Positions 48,441 through 61,526 of a DNA stretch of 64,000 nucleotides are shown here, one piece after another. The notes below the pieces were generated by a model that saw only the letters and a list, made by a program, of their open reading frames with translations, did not search any database and was not told the DNA's origin. The DNA comes from Plasmodium coatneyi (taxonomy: Eukaryota > Apicomplexa > Aconoidasida > Haemosporida > Plasmodiidae): the NCBI RefSeq assembly GCF_001680005.1, contig NC_033565.1, forward strand, positions 1,097,501-1,161,500. The letters are read 5' to 3'. Numbering within the stretch: position 1 is the first letter of the stretch; each line of letters starts with the position of its first letter. The position numbers and the translations under genes were made by a program.

Positions 48441-51235
48441 CTACATGTTTTGATAACCAATATTTCTTTGTTTCCTTTGTCTTTGTTCTTGCCTGTTACT
48501 ATTCCTTCCACTATTTGTCCTTCTGGATGTTGGCCTACCATTATATATGGTAGAATTGTCTATTGTTGTTGTTGACAAGTCTCCTATTGTGGAAGTGTCT
48601 TCTGTTGTTGTTGAACCGTATGTTGAGCCACCGTCTGATAAGGACGTGCTTAATTTGTGGTTGTGGATGGTAGACGTTCTATTTCTATTGTTGCTCGTTC
48701 CTCGTCCAAAGAAGGTGTTTTTTATCCCAGAAGGTAAAAAATTATACTACGAAGGAGATGTATGGAAGGGAAGGGGAGGTTGCTAGTGTGGAAAATATGT
48801 ATGTAGACATACATATATATAGACATACCTATATATATATATGTATAATTAGCACATATATATATATTTATATAATGTACAGCTTATTTTATATTTGCAT
48901 TTTAAATGAAAAAGTTAAATATGAAGAAAAGTACTATTATTTATGCTGTATATTGTAATGGTAATTGTGATAATTACCTTGTATGAAAGGAATGCCATTG
49001 TTGGTAATGCTGCTATTCCTAATATGGAAGAGACAGCTGCGGTGGCTGCCGCAGTTATTCCGTTGGAACATGATAATTGTGCTAACTCCTTACTACAAGA
49101 ATCTTTATACTTCTGTTCAAAGTTTTGGCAGTAGTCATCACCCTGTTTATTCTGACATTTCTGATGTACGTTATTATAAGTTTTAAAGATGTCCTCCATA
49201 TATTTCTTCAGTTCCTCAGTACAACGGGATCCATTATTCTGTAGCCGTTGTTTAATAGTTGAGTAGTCCTGACTGTGGCTGTACAATTTTTTCATTTGCT
49301 CGAATTGGTCTTTACTAATACTATTGTAAATAAGTTTGCACTTATCATCAGCACTCAGTTTGTCTAATTCTGTGTATATTTTATCCATAATATCCTTAAA
49401 TGAAGTAGGAACCTGCAGCTTCCCAGCTATAATATCCCCCAGCCAATAATAAAAATATTCACAACGTTCCTTATAGGACCAACTAAAACTTGGGTTCATT
49501 CCTTTGTTTACATAATACCATGCGCCTAAAATTCTATTCAAACATTTATCATTATCTAGATGCTCCTGTAATACTCCTTGCAGACTATTCCTTATTGCGC
49601 TCACATGAGAACTACTACCGTATATCCCCTCCTGAGTGTCGAAGTCCCCGTACACTCCTTTTGAGGGCAAACTCCCTAATATTGGATCCTACAAAAATAT
49701 AATTAGTGGAATATATACATATATGACCACACGAGTACTCTTTTTATTTTTAACCCTTCCCCTAATTAGTGCACATTGAATATTCCACGAACACAATAGA
49801 AATGTGCGTGTGTATTCATTCACTCTAAAGAAAGAAAAAAAGAAAGGTCTAAGGAGGGAAAGGAAGGGAGGAAACCTCCTTCCATGTTCATTTCTCCATG
49901 TTCTCCTTTCTCCTATTTTTCCTTCCTTCCTCCTTAGACCATTTTCCTCCTCCTTCCTAGACCCTCCTTCCTTAGACTCCTTCCTTCCGTAGACCCCGTC
50001 CTTCCTCCTCCTTAGATCGCTTCCTTCTAACTCCCACTCCTTCTAAACCCCTCCTCCCTTAGACCCTTCCATCCTCATTGTACACCTTAAGTATTACATG
50101 AACATAATATGTTTGTATGTATGTATATTCACACTAGAAATAAAAAGTGGGAGGATTTATTTTCTATTATTATTGTTGATGTTGCACTGACCTGGTTAAG
50201 TGTAGCAGCATAATGAGGAGGAGGAGGACCCTTTTGGTGACGTGCGTCACTGTCCTGTGTTGGTGCTTTACGGCTAGCTTTCTTCGTAGCAGCAGCAGCT
50301 GTATAATCTGCTGTATATTTTAGTTCTACGGTAACGTTCTTGTAAACTTTAACTTCCTGTCCAGATGTTTGTGGTGGTGTATATGTTAGAGTCAGTGGGT
50401 TCTGATTATTGTTGCTGCCCGTTTCATATTTGCCCTTGAATTCTTGGCAATATTTATTCATTTTTTCCTTACAATCATCAGTTACCGCTTGAAATGCTAT
50501 AAGAGCGTCATTCAAGTGTTTGAAATATGTTTCATCACAGGAGTTGTCGGAGCCCTCTAGTTTCTGCTTTATAGTTTCATAGTCATTAGAGATGCCGTGG
50601 ACAATTTTTCTTTGATCAAAGATATTCTTGGTGATGCTATTATTGTCGGCGTATAAAAGTTCACAATTGCCTTCAACACGGAATTCTGAAAGTGCTTGAT
50701 ATATACATTCCATAGCACTCAAAAATTTAGAACCATCATTCACACTTCCTTCCCCTATTTTATTCCATACTTGGTCCCCTAACCAATAATACAGGAAAGG
50801 GCACCAGGAATTACGGAATGATTCATCCTCCTCCTCTTCCTCCTTCCTCTGAGTTACGTAACACAATACATTGGTAATTTCATCGGCCTTATCTTCAATT
50901 CCAGTGCATGACTTTAATTTGGTCTTTGCCTTTTCGGGTTCTTCGGTTCCCCCATCTTCCCCAGTGTAGGAGCACCTCTTTGACCCTCTCTTGAATCCTC
51001 CATAGAAACGGAACTTTGACTCCAACGTCTCTAAGTTCGCTTTCTGTAAATGTCGGTGGTTGGGCATGGAATGTACATGCATATGTGTTCTTTCCATGCA
51101 CACTTTTATTTTTATTAGAACATGCATAAATAAGGATTCCTTCAATACGTATATGTGTACATTACGAAGAAATGAATGTACATGTAGGTATGATGTTCCC
51201 GTTCCTGCTGGTGCTACTGGTGCAGTTTCTGACAT
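48441..51235 (-). CDS. KIR-like protein J, two KIR domains, no stalk
   Basis: Model of 628 residues: 51235-51218 (MSETAP), 51043-50192, 49688-48978, 48746-48441, with phase 0 at every junction. The first domain has PFLYYWLGDQVWNK, a long charged section (KEEEEEDES) and a Lys/Pro-rich end. The second starts DPILGSLPSKGVYGDF, has YFYYWLGDIIAG and passes directly into the TM (AALPTMAFLSYK) with almost no stalk. The tail begins YNFLPSGIKNTFFGRG, is Thr/Ser-rich and ends RNIGYQNM. The inter-domain intron (503 bp) is long because it holds CCTTAGACC minisatellite sequence (49900-50080). The first-exon donor (GTAGCA) is inferred from phase. Confidence 0.85.
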
Positions 51236-52979
51236 GGTGTATAGGTGTGTTTCCTCTATATATTAAATTTATGTATAAAATGTGCTTTCTCCATATATGT
51301 GTTCATACATCATGAACAAACCATACATATTAGAATTTCGTCTCTTTAACAAGGATTATAACACAAAAAAAAAAAGGGAGGAAAGTACAAAATGTCCGCG
51401 CTAAAAATTTTTCACTTCTTCCTCTTTCGAACAATACACATTGTTCCAATTTCTTCTGAGAGCAACCATAACAAATTAAATACACACACATCTCTGTGTA
51501 TATAAAAGTTATCACATATGTATATCAAAGTTAAAACATCTGCGTATCAATGTTAAAACATGTATTTTTAATGAAAAAAAAAAAAAAAAAAGAGAAGATG
51601 TAAAAGGAACAACGGTGCAAGTAAAATGAAAATGAAATAATAGAATAATGGGAGGTGAGAGAAATTAAAATTTTTCCATATACGTTACTTCTTTATACAT
51701 TTACTTGATTATTAAACGATATATTCCTATTCCTAACGTTATATTGCTCACTAAGCACTTCTTCCTACTATGTTCGTAGGAGGGGTGTAATTTTACCTGA
51801 ATAAAAATTTCAGTATCCAATATTAATATCTCGCTCCTTGATATTTAAAACGATTATTGAAATTTGTTCTCACACACAGTACAGTTTATGCACGGTGTAT
51901 TTTTTCCCCTTCCAAATGTGCATATTCCTTATCATTCAATAAGTGGAGCGTGCACATATATACAAATAAGTCATACATACATAAATAATGGAGAAACATT
52001 ACATTCATTATATGTGTGAAAAAGAGAAGAAGAAATGTTACGAATCCTCATAATAACATTTTCTGTGTAGTAGACGCTACCGCCTTTTTCCTCCATAATT
52101 GTTCAATAATAATAATTCTTCCTTTCGTTCTTATTTTCTCCCTGATAAATATAGTGTAAACTCATTTCTTACATGTGGAATGTGCACGAGATTATATGAA
52201 CCCCTTCCCTCACCATGCATATCACTTTTTATATATTAACGTAAAAACCCTTTTCTCCTTCTATCTTCTATTTTACTGTATTAGGAAGGTTCATAAGGGT
52301 CCGGAGGCGTTAGGAAAGTTTGGGGCGTGTGGAGGTTCTGGGGGAAACTCCTTTTTTTTATGTGTATACGATGTTAGTAAATATATATATATTGTTATTA
52401 TTATATGTGAATGATGACGATCATCATCATTACTGCTATTTGTGTAGTCATTTGTACGCACTCTTTTGTTGCAATGCATAAAATGATGATGATAAATCAC
52501 AATTTGGAAGCAAGAAAAGAATGAATGAGGAATTTAATATATTGTGTTATATTTGTGTGTGCGTACAGTAAATATGATTACCAATAGTACTGTATAAGTG
52601 TACATCAGAAGTTTATTAAGGAATATCTTATAAGAGAATAAAGTAAATACACTATAGTCGCACACCCCCTACATGTTCAAAGAACAGCGTCATTTCTATA
52701 TTTCATACTAATTTATTCGTACTAATAGTTAGTCACCAAATGTATACACTTTTCTCCATACATTCCTTATATATAAAAATTTCGAGTTTATTCCTTAGTA
52801 GGCGACCATAGAACTTCTACTTCATGGTATTGCACTCCTCTTAATTATGTCGAATACAACGACAACCATATAGATTTTCGAGGTGCTACCATAGTATGTT
52901 GTCCCATGTGGGGTGTGAACACAGTGAAAAATCGCCTTTCTAACTGAACTAAAATAAAAACGACATCGCACATATGTAT
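51236..52979. other. 5' flank of KIR J, no gene seen
   Basis: AT-rich unique sequence. I see no KIR or SICAvar exon, RNA gene or long repeat. A short GC-richer patch (52290-52350) has an open frame without recognisable content. Confidence 0.4.
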
Positions 52980-53330
52980 AGTTCCCTTAGACACTCCTTC
53001 CCTTCCTTAGACCACTTTCATTCCTTAAACCTCCTTCCATAGACCCTTCCTTCCTATTCTCCTTAGACTTCCTTTCTTTCCTTTGCTCACTTAGACCCTC
53101 CTTCCTTCCTTAGACCTTTCCTCCTCCATCTAACCCCCTCCTTGCATCTGACTCTTTCCTTCCCTTCGACCCTCCTTTCCTTCCTCCTTAGATCCCTTCC
53201 TTCTCTTTCCTTCCTGAAGCCCTCCTTCCCTCCTTAGACCTCCTTCCTTCCTCAGACCACCTTCCTTCTTCAGACCATCTTCCTTCCTTAAAACTCCTTC
53301 CTTCCTGCTTCTTAGACCACCTTCCTTAGG
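52980..53330. repeat. CCTTAGACC-type pyrimidine-rich minisatellite
   Basis: Degenerate CCTTCCTTAGACC units lead into the SICAvar-tail relic and ITS5. The minus-strand frame KEGGLRKEGGL is the repeat's translation. Confidence 0.75.
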
Positions 53331-53690
53331 CACACGTTCGTAGAGAAAAACGTTTATCTCCCTAAATCCGCAATCTGTACTTGGAACCTGTTCCTTAAGA
53401 AATTTTTCCTTAGGAGAATTTTCCTTACGAATATCAACAATACACACGAAACATGAACATGGAACCTGTTTCATAAGAACATCTTCCTTAAGAATAATTC
53501 CCTTAGGAACATCTTCTGCAGGAACATCATCTGTAGGAGCAAAGTCCTCCTTGCTAAGCCCCGAACCTGAACATTGAACCTGCTCCATATGAACATCTTC
53601 CTTAACAAAAAATGTCATAGCAATATTAACCTCTAAATTCCATCCTCGAAAGATAGTCCTTAGAAACAAACGTTTCCTACATAAAATCCT
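53331..53690 (-). pseudogene. SICAvar tail-repeat relic beside ITS5
   Basis: The minus strand encodes, in one fairly open frame, units such as VHMEQVQCSGSGLSKEDFAP and KEDVLMKQVPCS and KEQVPSTDCGFREIN. They are recognisable variants of the SICAvar cytoplasmic repeat. The conserved DIHLEV..ECQKGD head of the tail exon, the TM exon and all domains are absent. It sits between minisatellite and telomere-like array. Confidence 0.7.
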
Positions 53691-53985
53691 AAACCCCAAA
53701 CACTACACCCTAAACCCCAAAACCTACACCCTAAACCCTAAACACTAAAATATAAACTTCAACCCTGAACCCTAAACCCAAAAACCTGAACACTAAAACC
53801 TGAACCCTAAACCCTGAACCCTAAACCGTGAATCCGGAACCCGGAGCTCTAAGCCCTAAACCCAGAACCTCGAACCCAGAACACTAAAAATTGAACCCTA
53901 AAGCCTGAACCCGGAACCCTAGACCTTGAACCGTAAATCGTGAACCACAAACCCTAAACCATGAAGCCTAAACCCTGAAAACTTT
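53691..53985. repeat. Interstitial telomere-like array ITS5
   Basis: CCCTAAA / CCCTGAA / CCCGGAA heptamers with the C-rich strand on +. The array lies between KIR J (-) and KIR pseudogene K (+), repeating the arrangement of ITS1, ITS2 and ITS4. Confidence 0.88.
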
Positions 53986-54939
53986 TTATATGTGAAAAAT
54001 GTATTTATATTATACTCATCAGAAGAAAAAGGGAAATGGAGGATCACATAAATATGTATAGAAATATAATCTATATTAAAAGGAGAGAGGAAGGAAGATC
54101 TGAAATGATACAATGTACTGAAACTGTGTAAATTAATTATAATGTCCTTAAGGAGGAAGGAAAGTGAGAAGGGTGGCGCTGTTATTACTAAACATTAATG
54201 AAGGAAGAAGAGTGTACAATAAGCAACATTTTTATAGGAATGGGTGTATTTTTAGTGCCTAAATAAATAGTGCAACTTCCTCTATATTATATGCCTTCTT
54301 TCCTTATTCCATAGGTACACAATACTTATTGAATGTGTTTTTATGTGCACATTTAAAAAAAAAGGAAGGAAAAGAACACTTCCTATATATAAGTTGTGCA
54401 TGTATGAACAACTTTTAACAATTTTTAATCAGCCAACTTTATGTAACAGAAAGAAAAGAAATAATAGTAGAAACAAAATGTTTTTTTGGGAAAAATTGTG
54501 CTCCCCCTTATATCTAAAATAATGGAGAAGTTCACCAATAGGAATATATTATTCATAAAATTCGTACATATTTCCTCCTGTATAAATGGTTAAACAGCTC
54601 CAACATAAAATTCAAATTACATGTATTCCACATATACACATTATACAATGCACATATGGAAGAAGAATAATAACAGCAGCAGTAATAATAATAAAAGAAG
54701 AGACCAATAAAAAGGATACTTTTTTTCATTCAGAGTGGATACATATACATACATATATGCATATATAGGCACATATATATACCTATATATATAGGAATAT
54801 GAACATGTATATGATGTACATACATATGTACTGTGCACATATAACACTCTATCTACGTCACAGTGAAAAGAAGAGCGCATGTACACCTTGTGCAGTGTAC
54901 TTATGCAGATCAATTTCGAATAGTTGAACTTCAGAAAAT
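53986..54939 (+). other. 5' flank of KIR pseudogene K
   Basis: AT-rich. GGAATATATTATTCATAAAA is only loosely like the KIR B/E upstream block. No convincing first exon for K was found here. Confidence 0.35.
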
Positions 54940-57063
54940 ATGGAAGAAAGTCCTAGAGGAAAGGGACTTTATTGCGATAGCCTGCGGGAACAATTGAGAA
55001 GTTATAGTTATATTTTAAAAAGAATATTACCGTCGACACATCAGCATGATGAGCAATTTATGGATAATATTTTGCAAGCCGGGTGCTGTATATCGGACAT
55101 TCCTGAGGGGAAACTCGACCAGCCACGGCGCTGCGATCTTCTATATTACTTAGCAGGAGCCATAATATATGAAAAAATCCAAGACAATGCTGAATTGGGG
55201 CGCATTATGAGTGCATTACCCGGAGCATTACAAGAGTACTGCAGTAACCTAGAATGTAAAATAGAACAGGAAAATGGTGGAATAAAGTTATTCGCTAAAA
55301 TGTACGACCTAGGAATGGATCCATTGCAGCCTGAAGAAATAACGGAAGATGCCGAGGATGACGACGAAGAAGACGAGGAGGAAGTGGACGAAGATTCAAC
55401 TAACGTTAGCTGTGAAAGATATAAGGAATATTTGAAAAAAATTGCCGATAAATATGAAACTGTAAAAATGTCATGCAGCGGGGCAAACCTTGCGAACTGT
55501 TTAGGGGTGGAAAAAGGGTATAGGGATAAAAGTCCACAGGAACTTTACGAGGCAATGTATGGAATAGTGGATCCACAGAAACCAGTATTAATAATAAAGA
55601 GAAACACACTAGAGGTTCGTTACTTCTTATTCAGAGTGGATAGTTAAATATTGTGCATATAAAACTTCAAGTATAATGAAACAAACAGGTAAGGAGTACA
55701 TACATATGCATATATATTCCTCCCCTTAATTACCTTTATAGGAGAACTGCCAAGATAAACGTCTACCCTCACAGAAAATATATTGTGAACTCGGAAGTAC
55801 CGAGCAACTGTGTAATGGTGAAGGTAGGAGCACGTCGGAAGAAATAGCGTGTACGCTGAAGGGTATAGTGAATGACTACGCGAAGTCCATGGAATATGAG
55901 GATCAAGTTGTAAAAGCCTGGTGCCACGTGCCCAACATGAAAGAGAGCGTTGCCCCTAAGAGTGAACATTGTAAATATTTATATTATTCGATAGGGGATA
56001 CACTATTCAAGACATCGAACAAAGGTCAAGAGTTCTCTGAAGCTATGCATAAAGTCTACGAAGAATTAAAAAAACTGAATGGACTAAGCACTAGTAATAA
56101 CCAGTGCGAAGTTATATACGGTGGCATTAGCTTGGACACTTTTAACCATATGAAACCAATGTTCGATTATGATCATGATTATACCACTATAAGGGCATGC
56201 ACAGATGATCCCAAAACTACGGGGCCTCAGTGAACTGGGGGAAATGTCAATTACGTGGACAAGGTTGTTTCAGCTTATGATTATATGAATAAAGTATGTG
56301 AAAAGGAGAATAGCAAAGAATGGTGTACGAATTTTAAACAAATGTCTAAGGATCATAGTTATGACGAATTATTAAAATTAAAATGTTCTTTAAAACATAC
56401 ATCAGATTGTCCAAGCAACGCTGTCGCCGCTGCTATATCTGGTACATTTGCTGCCATTGGATTACCAACAATTGCCGCATTCTTTTTATATAAAGTAAGT
56501 AATTAACATAATTACTAATACACATTATATACATAGAACATTAGAATAATATATACAGACACATATAAGTGCATACATACACATATATATACAATACATA
56601 TATATATATATATATATATGTCTATCATAATATTTTTTAAAAGGAGGGGGAAGAAAAAAAAATATTCATCATTTCCTGCTCAAAGTGCACATTCAAAGTA
56701 CATGTATTACCTATATGCACAATAAATGTGCATATATGTGTAATACATATGTGCGCTTGATTTTTTTCTTTTCTTTTAATACCTTTACTTCTTTCCTTTT
56801 TTTCATTATAATCTTCTAGCTTCTTCGTTCCTGAACAAATTTGGGGGCAGCGCAGGAAGAAAAAGAAGATCCACCTGGCGCCATCACGTTGACCGCATGC
56901 TAACAGATTATTCAACAGCAAACTCCACGATCGGCTATTGGAAACAAGTTCCACGTTTGATTCCAGTAAAGTACGTTCTGTCCCATATACTACAATACCC
57001 AGGAAGGGAAGAACAAATACTGCACAACAGAGGCAAAGAAATATAGGTTATCATCGAATATAA
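54940..57063 (+). pseudogene. KIR pseudogene K with several lesions
   Basis: Exon 54940-55614 holds a diverged KIR domain (CDLLYYLAGAIIYEKI, acidic DDDEEDEEEVDED). Its usual LPSxxIY start is missing and an in-frame stop lies just upstream. Exon 55742-56494 starts ENCQDKRLPSQKIYCEL and ends in a TM (AIGLPTIAAFFLYK), but an in-frame TGA at 56231-56233 interrupts the domain. The tail should start TATAATCTTCTA at 56807, yet the acceptor reads AT instead of AG. The tail is also off by one frame: remnants of RQRNIGYHRI are readable only in a shifted frame before TAA 57061-57063. At least three independent lesions make function very unlikely. The tail belongs to the NIGY class of KIR I and J. Confidence 0.82.
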
Positions 57064-58910
57064 TATCCCCATGGGAACTACCGTAATCTTATGTTCTGAG
57101 TTCATTACAATAGTAATTATAAAATGCAAGAAAGAATGAAAGATTCGTGGAAAATATAAGTATCCAAAGCAGCGTGCCCTTATGGAATGGAACAGTCAAA
57201 CAGCAGATTGGTTCAAACATTTATTGGACAACATGGGAGAGGTGAATGGGGCGGATGAGTTAGAACATCAACAATTGTATCAACACATTCCTTAGGAAGA
57301 AACAATTTGTAGCTAAATTGTGGATGCTAATCCCTTGGCAACAATGGTGGTGGTTTGTTGTTTGAGGAATGTGTGAAATGGAAGAGAAAATGTTCTTGAT
57401 AAGAAGTTGTATTTGCATCAATTATTACAGAGCATTTGACATGACCGTGGTAGGTATTATCGTATTATTAAGAATGAGAATAGAAATTATCATAAAGCGT
57501 ACCATATTTAATAATTCCTTTTTCCTTAGTATGGGTTTCTTAGGTGTTCACATAAAGTATGAAGAGTAATATTATTCTACTAAAATGCATCCTTTTATTA
57601 TTCTATTTATTTACGTTTACGTGCTTCGTTGTTATTTATTCTATTTAAAACTTTTCTTACCATCAATATTTAGGCATCCATGCATTTTTCCCTTTATTTA
57701 AAGGTCCGACTTGTTCTTTAGGGAAGAATTGCATTCCTCAATTCATTCTACGAACAACATTTTTGTATCGGTTTTTACGGATTCACGTGATTACTCTAAA
57801 AAAATGATGCCGCCGTCCATCAGGAGAAGTATTATTATTTTTGGTAATAGTAGTAGGAAAATGTTCCTTGCACTGAGGAATTTAAAAAATATTTAAATAC
57901 TAAATATATTTCAGAAATAAAGATAAAAAAAATATAACTACCGCTCGCCCCACAAAAACTATTGCTTATAAGTATTTTAATTTTTTTTTTTTCCTTTTAA
58001 AAAATCTTGGTATTCATTCATGAGAACTATTCTATAATTTTATACTATAACTGCGTGCTTCTTGAAAAGTACAGAGACACTAATTGGAAAAAACAAAAAT
58101 TTACTTCCTTCCCCTTAAAAAGACCAACTTTATTTCTTTACTTATTTTTTCCTTTCGTCAGAACAAATATATCTTCCTTTAAAAAATATATTTTTTTTAC
58201 AACATAGAATATATTTTAATTTTAATAAAAAATGCACAAAGATCTCAGCAGTAAAGTGAATAATATAATAATTCTGTTGTATATTGTAAAAGAAAAAAAG
58301 TGGTTCTATAAGGAAATTTTTTTTTAGAATATTTTTTAAATAATAATATCTTTTTTACCGACATTGAATATAGAAAAGGAGAAACATTCTTTTTATACCT
58401 TGAACCTATAACAACACGCTATACCACTTACAAAAAAACAAATTTTCATCCTTTCCTACATAATGCAAAAAAAAAAATATATATTTTAATATAATTTTTC
58501 TCGACCCACCCATTCTGTCCACCATTTCATTCCACCATTATATCCAAAATAGAAGCAATAAATTCTTAAGTGAACATATATGTAGAGAATATTCTTTTTT
58601 TTTTCTAACGTATGTACTTTTTTCTCATATTCTGTAACCATCAGAAGAAATGTGATATTATAATTTAGAAAAGTGCATAAAAAGTAACTCATCTGATAAT
58701 TTTTTTACTGATCCACCCTTAACAACTATTCTTTAAATAATATAATATGTACAAATAAAACATTCTTCACTTATTTATACTTTGTAAATAACTTATTTTA
58801 TCAAATGTATTATTACTATACAATATTATTGTTTCATTTAAGGTTATATGTGGACACTTAGAACAAAGAAACCATAAGTCGCATGCGCAAGGAATTTAAT
58901 TAACATGTTC

Positions 58911-58941
<31 letters not shown>

Positions 58942-59016
58942 CGTTGTTTCGACATCATCAAAAAAATTTCTCAAACTTAAAGAAAAAAGAAGCAAACAAA
59001 GAAGAGCCAAAACAAA
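57064..59016. other. Intergenic region with inverted KIR 3'-flank element and exported-gene promoter
   Basis: At about 57285-57400 the KIR 3'-flank element occurs in reverse orientation relative to + (AAATTGTGGATGCTAATCCC, TTGTTTGAGGAATGTGTG), as expected downstream of a + strand KIR. The rest is AT-rich with long A runs (58915-58941). No gene is seen. Confidence 0.5.
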
Positions 59017-60171
59017 ATGATGGCACCCATACGTTTAACAAAACTTTCACTACTCCTCACCTTCGCCATATTTTACTCCTCGTGGACACAACATACTAAC
59101 TACGTAAGATGGGAACTACTATAACACCTATAAAAAAATTCCTACATTCATTATAACTAACTTTTATGTTTTTACGAAAGATGGAACTTTTTTTTTTGTT
59201 TTATCATAATAAATATGTGTATTGTATAAATTTCGAATATACTCCTTCCTTTAATTTTTCAGATACCTGAATTGAGTAGACCATGGAACAGGTTGACGAA
59301 CCAAAATAACAATTCACGTGTTGTGCGGATTAGTAGATTATTAATGGGATATGAGCAAACCTATATAGAAACAACAACACCACAACAAAAAACACAACAG
59401 CATGAACAACAGAACAGCCATATTTTAAAGGAACAAAAAATGAACGGTCCATTATTCAGTAGCAACGATAGAGAATTGTTTAACCGATTAAATGCTTCCA
59501 TACATGGCAAAAATGGAAGGCACGCACCGGATGATGGTCTTTCATACTACACCTCTTTGAAGAACCGCTTAGGTACAACAAAATACGATGGTAGTTCTAA
59601 TTCCTTATCTACAAAAAGCAGCTCTATGGACAGTATTAATTCACTATGTACCAACAGCAGCAGTTCTATGAATAGTTTAAAAGAAAAAACTAAAGGAATG
59701 AAGCATCGTGATAATTTTGACCAATCAAACGATTCTTTAAACTTGCACAATTTTGATGATCATGACGACAACTATATTGATAACGTGTCCACAAATTCAA
59801 GCAGTATGGACAGTCTCTTTCCGGAACAGCAGACTAAATTTCCACGTTATAATTATTATGACTATGACTATGTTGATGATGATAACCTATCCACATTTAC
59901 TGGTAGTGTAGACACTCTTTTTGAGGAGCGAAATAACGACTATGCTGACTATCAATCATCACTAATGGACATATTTAAAGAAGAAAAGAAGAAGGGAAAA
60001 AATGTTGCATTTAGTGTAGGATCACCTAAATTCAGTAATAGGAAGGTGCATAAATGCCCTCCCCATTCCCCATTTTTTGAATTATCTTTGCTCCCTTTTA
60101 TTAATACCCTTGCACGTCAATTACTATATTCTGCCCCGTTTGCATTAGTGGTATTTTTATGCATGATATAA
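59017..60171 (+). CDS. Two-exon secreted or exported Plasmodium protein L, Pv-fam-d-like layout
   Basis: Exons 59017-59103 and 59263-60171 (331 residues), GT/AG, in phase. The first exon is a signal peptide (MMAPIRLTKLSLLLTFAIFY). The second opens soon with RISRLLMGYE, which resembles but does not fit the export motif RxLxE/Q/D because the fifth residue is Gly. The middle is low-complexity Asn/Ser/Asp-rich with four degenerate units of [NL]STxSSSMDSL type (about residues 150-265). The C-terminus is hydrophobic (LLYSAPFALVVFLCMI). Short signal exon, early Arg-Leu motif, charged repeats and C-terminal TM are typical of two-exon exported families such as Pv-fam-d. I cannot assign the family with certainty. 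ATG at 59020 is an alternative start. Confidence 0.75.
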
Positions 60172-61360
60172 GTGATGTACACATGTGCGAAGAATTGATA
60201 ACCTCTTTAAGTGGTATGAAAGGAAATAAGTGGCGACGTCCATAGGGTGATGTGCAGGACGAAGATTGTTAGGTAGGTGAAAAGGTGATGTTGAAAAGGA
60301 AGGGGGTAAAATGAAAAATGACGTCAAAAGCGAAATGGGAATGGTGCCTAAGGAGGATGATTAAAAAGGGGGGGGGGAACAGGCGCATAGATGAACGGAT
60401 GAAGTCATCAAAGAAGGAGAGGAAAATGGCAACCACATGTTAAAAGGAAATGACACCCACGTAGGACGAGAAAATGGAACTTAGATGGGAAGGGAACTTT
60501 CACTCATTCAAAGACAATTATTTATCATAGGACAGAAGGAATTCTTGTAATTCTTGAAATTAAAAAGCATGAAATTGCATCTAACTGAAGATCATTTCTA
60601 TTACACGATACCTACACATATAGGACCTATGAATGGTGTGTATGGTATGTATTCCATTTTTTTTTCTCTAATGTTATGTGTAAAACACATTTAACATATT
60701 TTTCTCTTTCTTTTTTTTCACAGTGTATGACAGTTTTTACGTTTATGTGTAAATTAACATAAGTCCAAAAGAAATTTTTTTAGTCTATTTTGACCTGTTG
60801 GCAAACTTTTAATTTTATTCTTGTTTGCAACTTCCTTAATATCGCAAGTGCTTATTTATTTCTGTTGACAAATTTTTGTCTTTGTAATTTTTTTTAATCT
60901 TAATAATTTGTTTTTTCCTTCTCCTTTTAAAGTACTAATTATGGACATTTTAAAAAAGCTCCAAGTTGTTGTGCGCAGGTTCGCAAAGGTTCCCGCGAAG
61001 GAGGTCCGCAGTGGTTCGCCCCTTTTTGCCTATTTTATGCTCTTGTTATTTCTGCCTCCTTGGCTTTTATTATTTTTTTTTCCGCTTTTTTTTTTTTTTC
61101 TTCCTGTTTTTTTTTTTTTTTCTTACTGTTTTTTTTTTTCTTACTGTTTTTTTTTTTCTCAACTTCCCTCGTCACACACCGTATGCTTCTTTTAAAAAAA
61201 AAAAAAAGAAAAAGTCCATCTCATACGCGTTGGAACACACATTCTCATAAAATTTGTCCTTACTCCCTCATTCCCGCGGGGTCATATGTGCGCGCCCCCA
61301 TGAGGAAATTAAGGATACACGCGAAAAAAATTGAGAAGAGGTGTAAAATAGTGCTCTGAA

Positions 61361-61395
<35 letters not shown>

Positions 61396-61526
61396 CACGC
61401 ATGTGTTGCAGCATGCTTTTACTCAGTATGCACATCGCGGAATTCTAACTCTTGGAATATATAAAAAGAATGAGTTTTTCCTTTTTCCTCTTTTTTCTTT
61501 CCCTTCCTCTTTTTAAAAGAAAGAAA
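60172..61526. other. Intergenic region with conserved 3'-flank element and GCGAACC-type spot
   Basis: At 60770-61080 the sequence shares TTTTGACCTGTTGGCAAAC, TATGGACATT and TTATTTCTGCCTCCTTGGCT with the 3' flank of KIR I. At 60972-61020 there is a GC-rich cluster of GGTTCGC / CCCGCGAAGG / GGTCCGC. An A run at 61363-61394 and T runs follow. No coding sequence is seen. Confidence 0.5.

Noticed and set aside
50895..51101. Minus-strand frame extending KIR J upstream of its second exon (MHVHSMPNHRH)
   Set aside because: Lies in the first intron; the acceptor at 51045-51044 and matching phase fit a short first exon MSETAP better.
54641..54913. Minus-strand YIYRYIYVPIYAYMYV frame
   Set aside because: Translation of an ATACATATATAT-type microsatellite.
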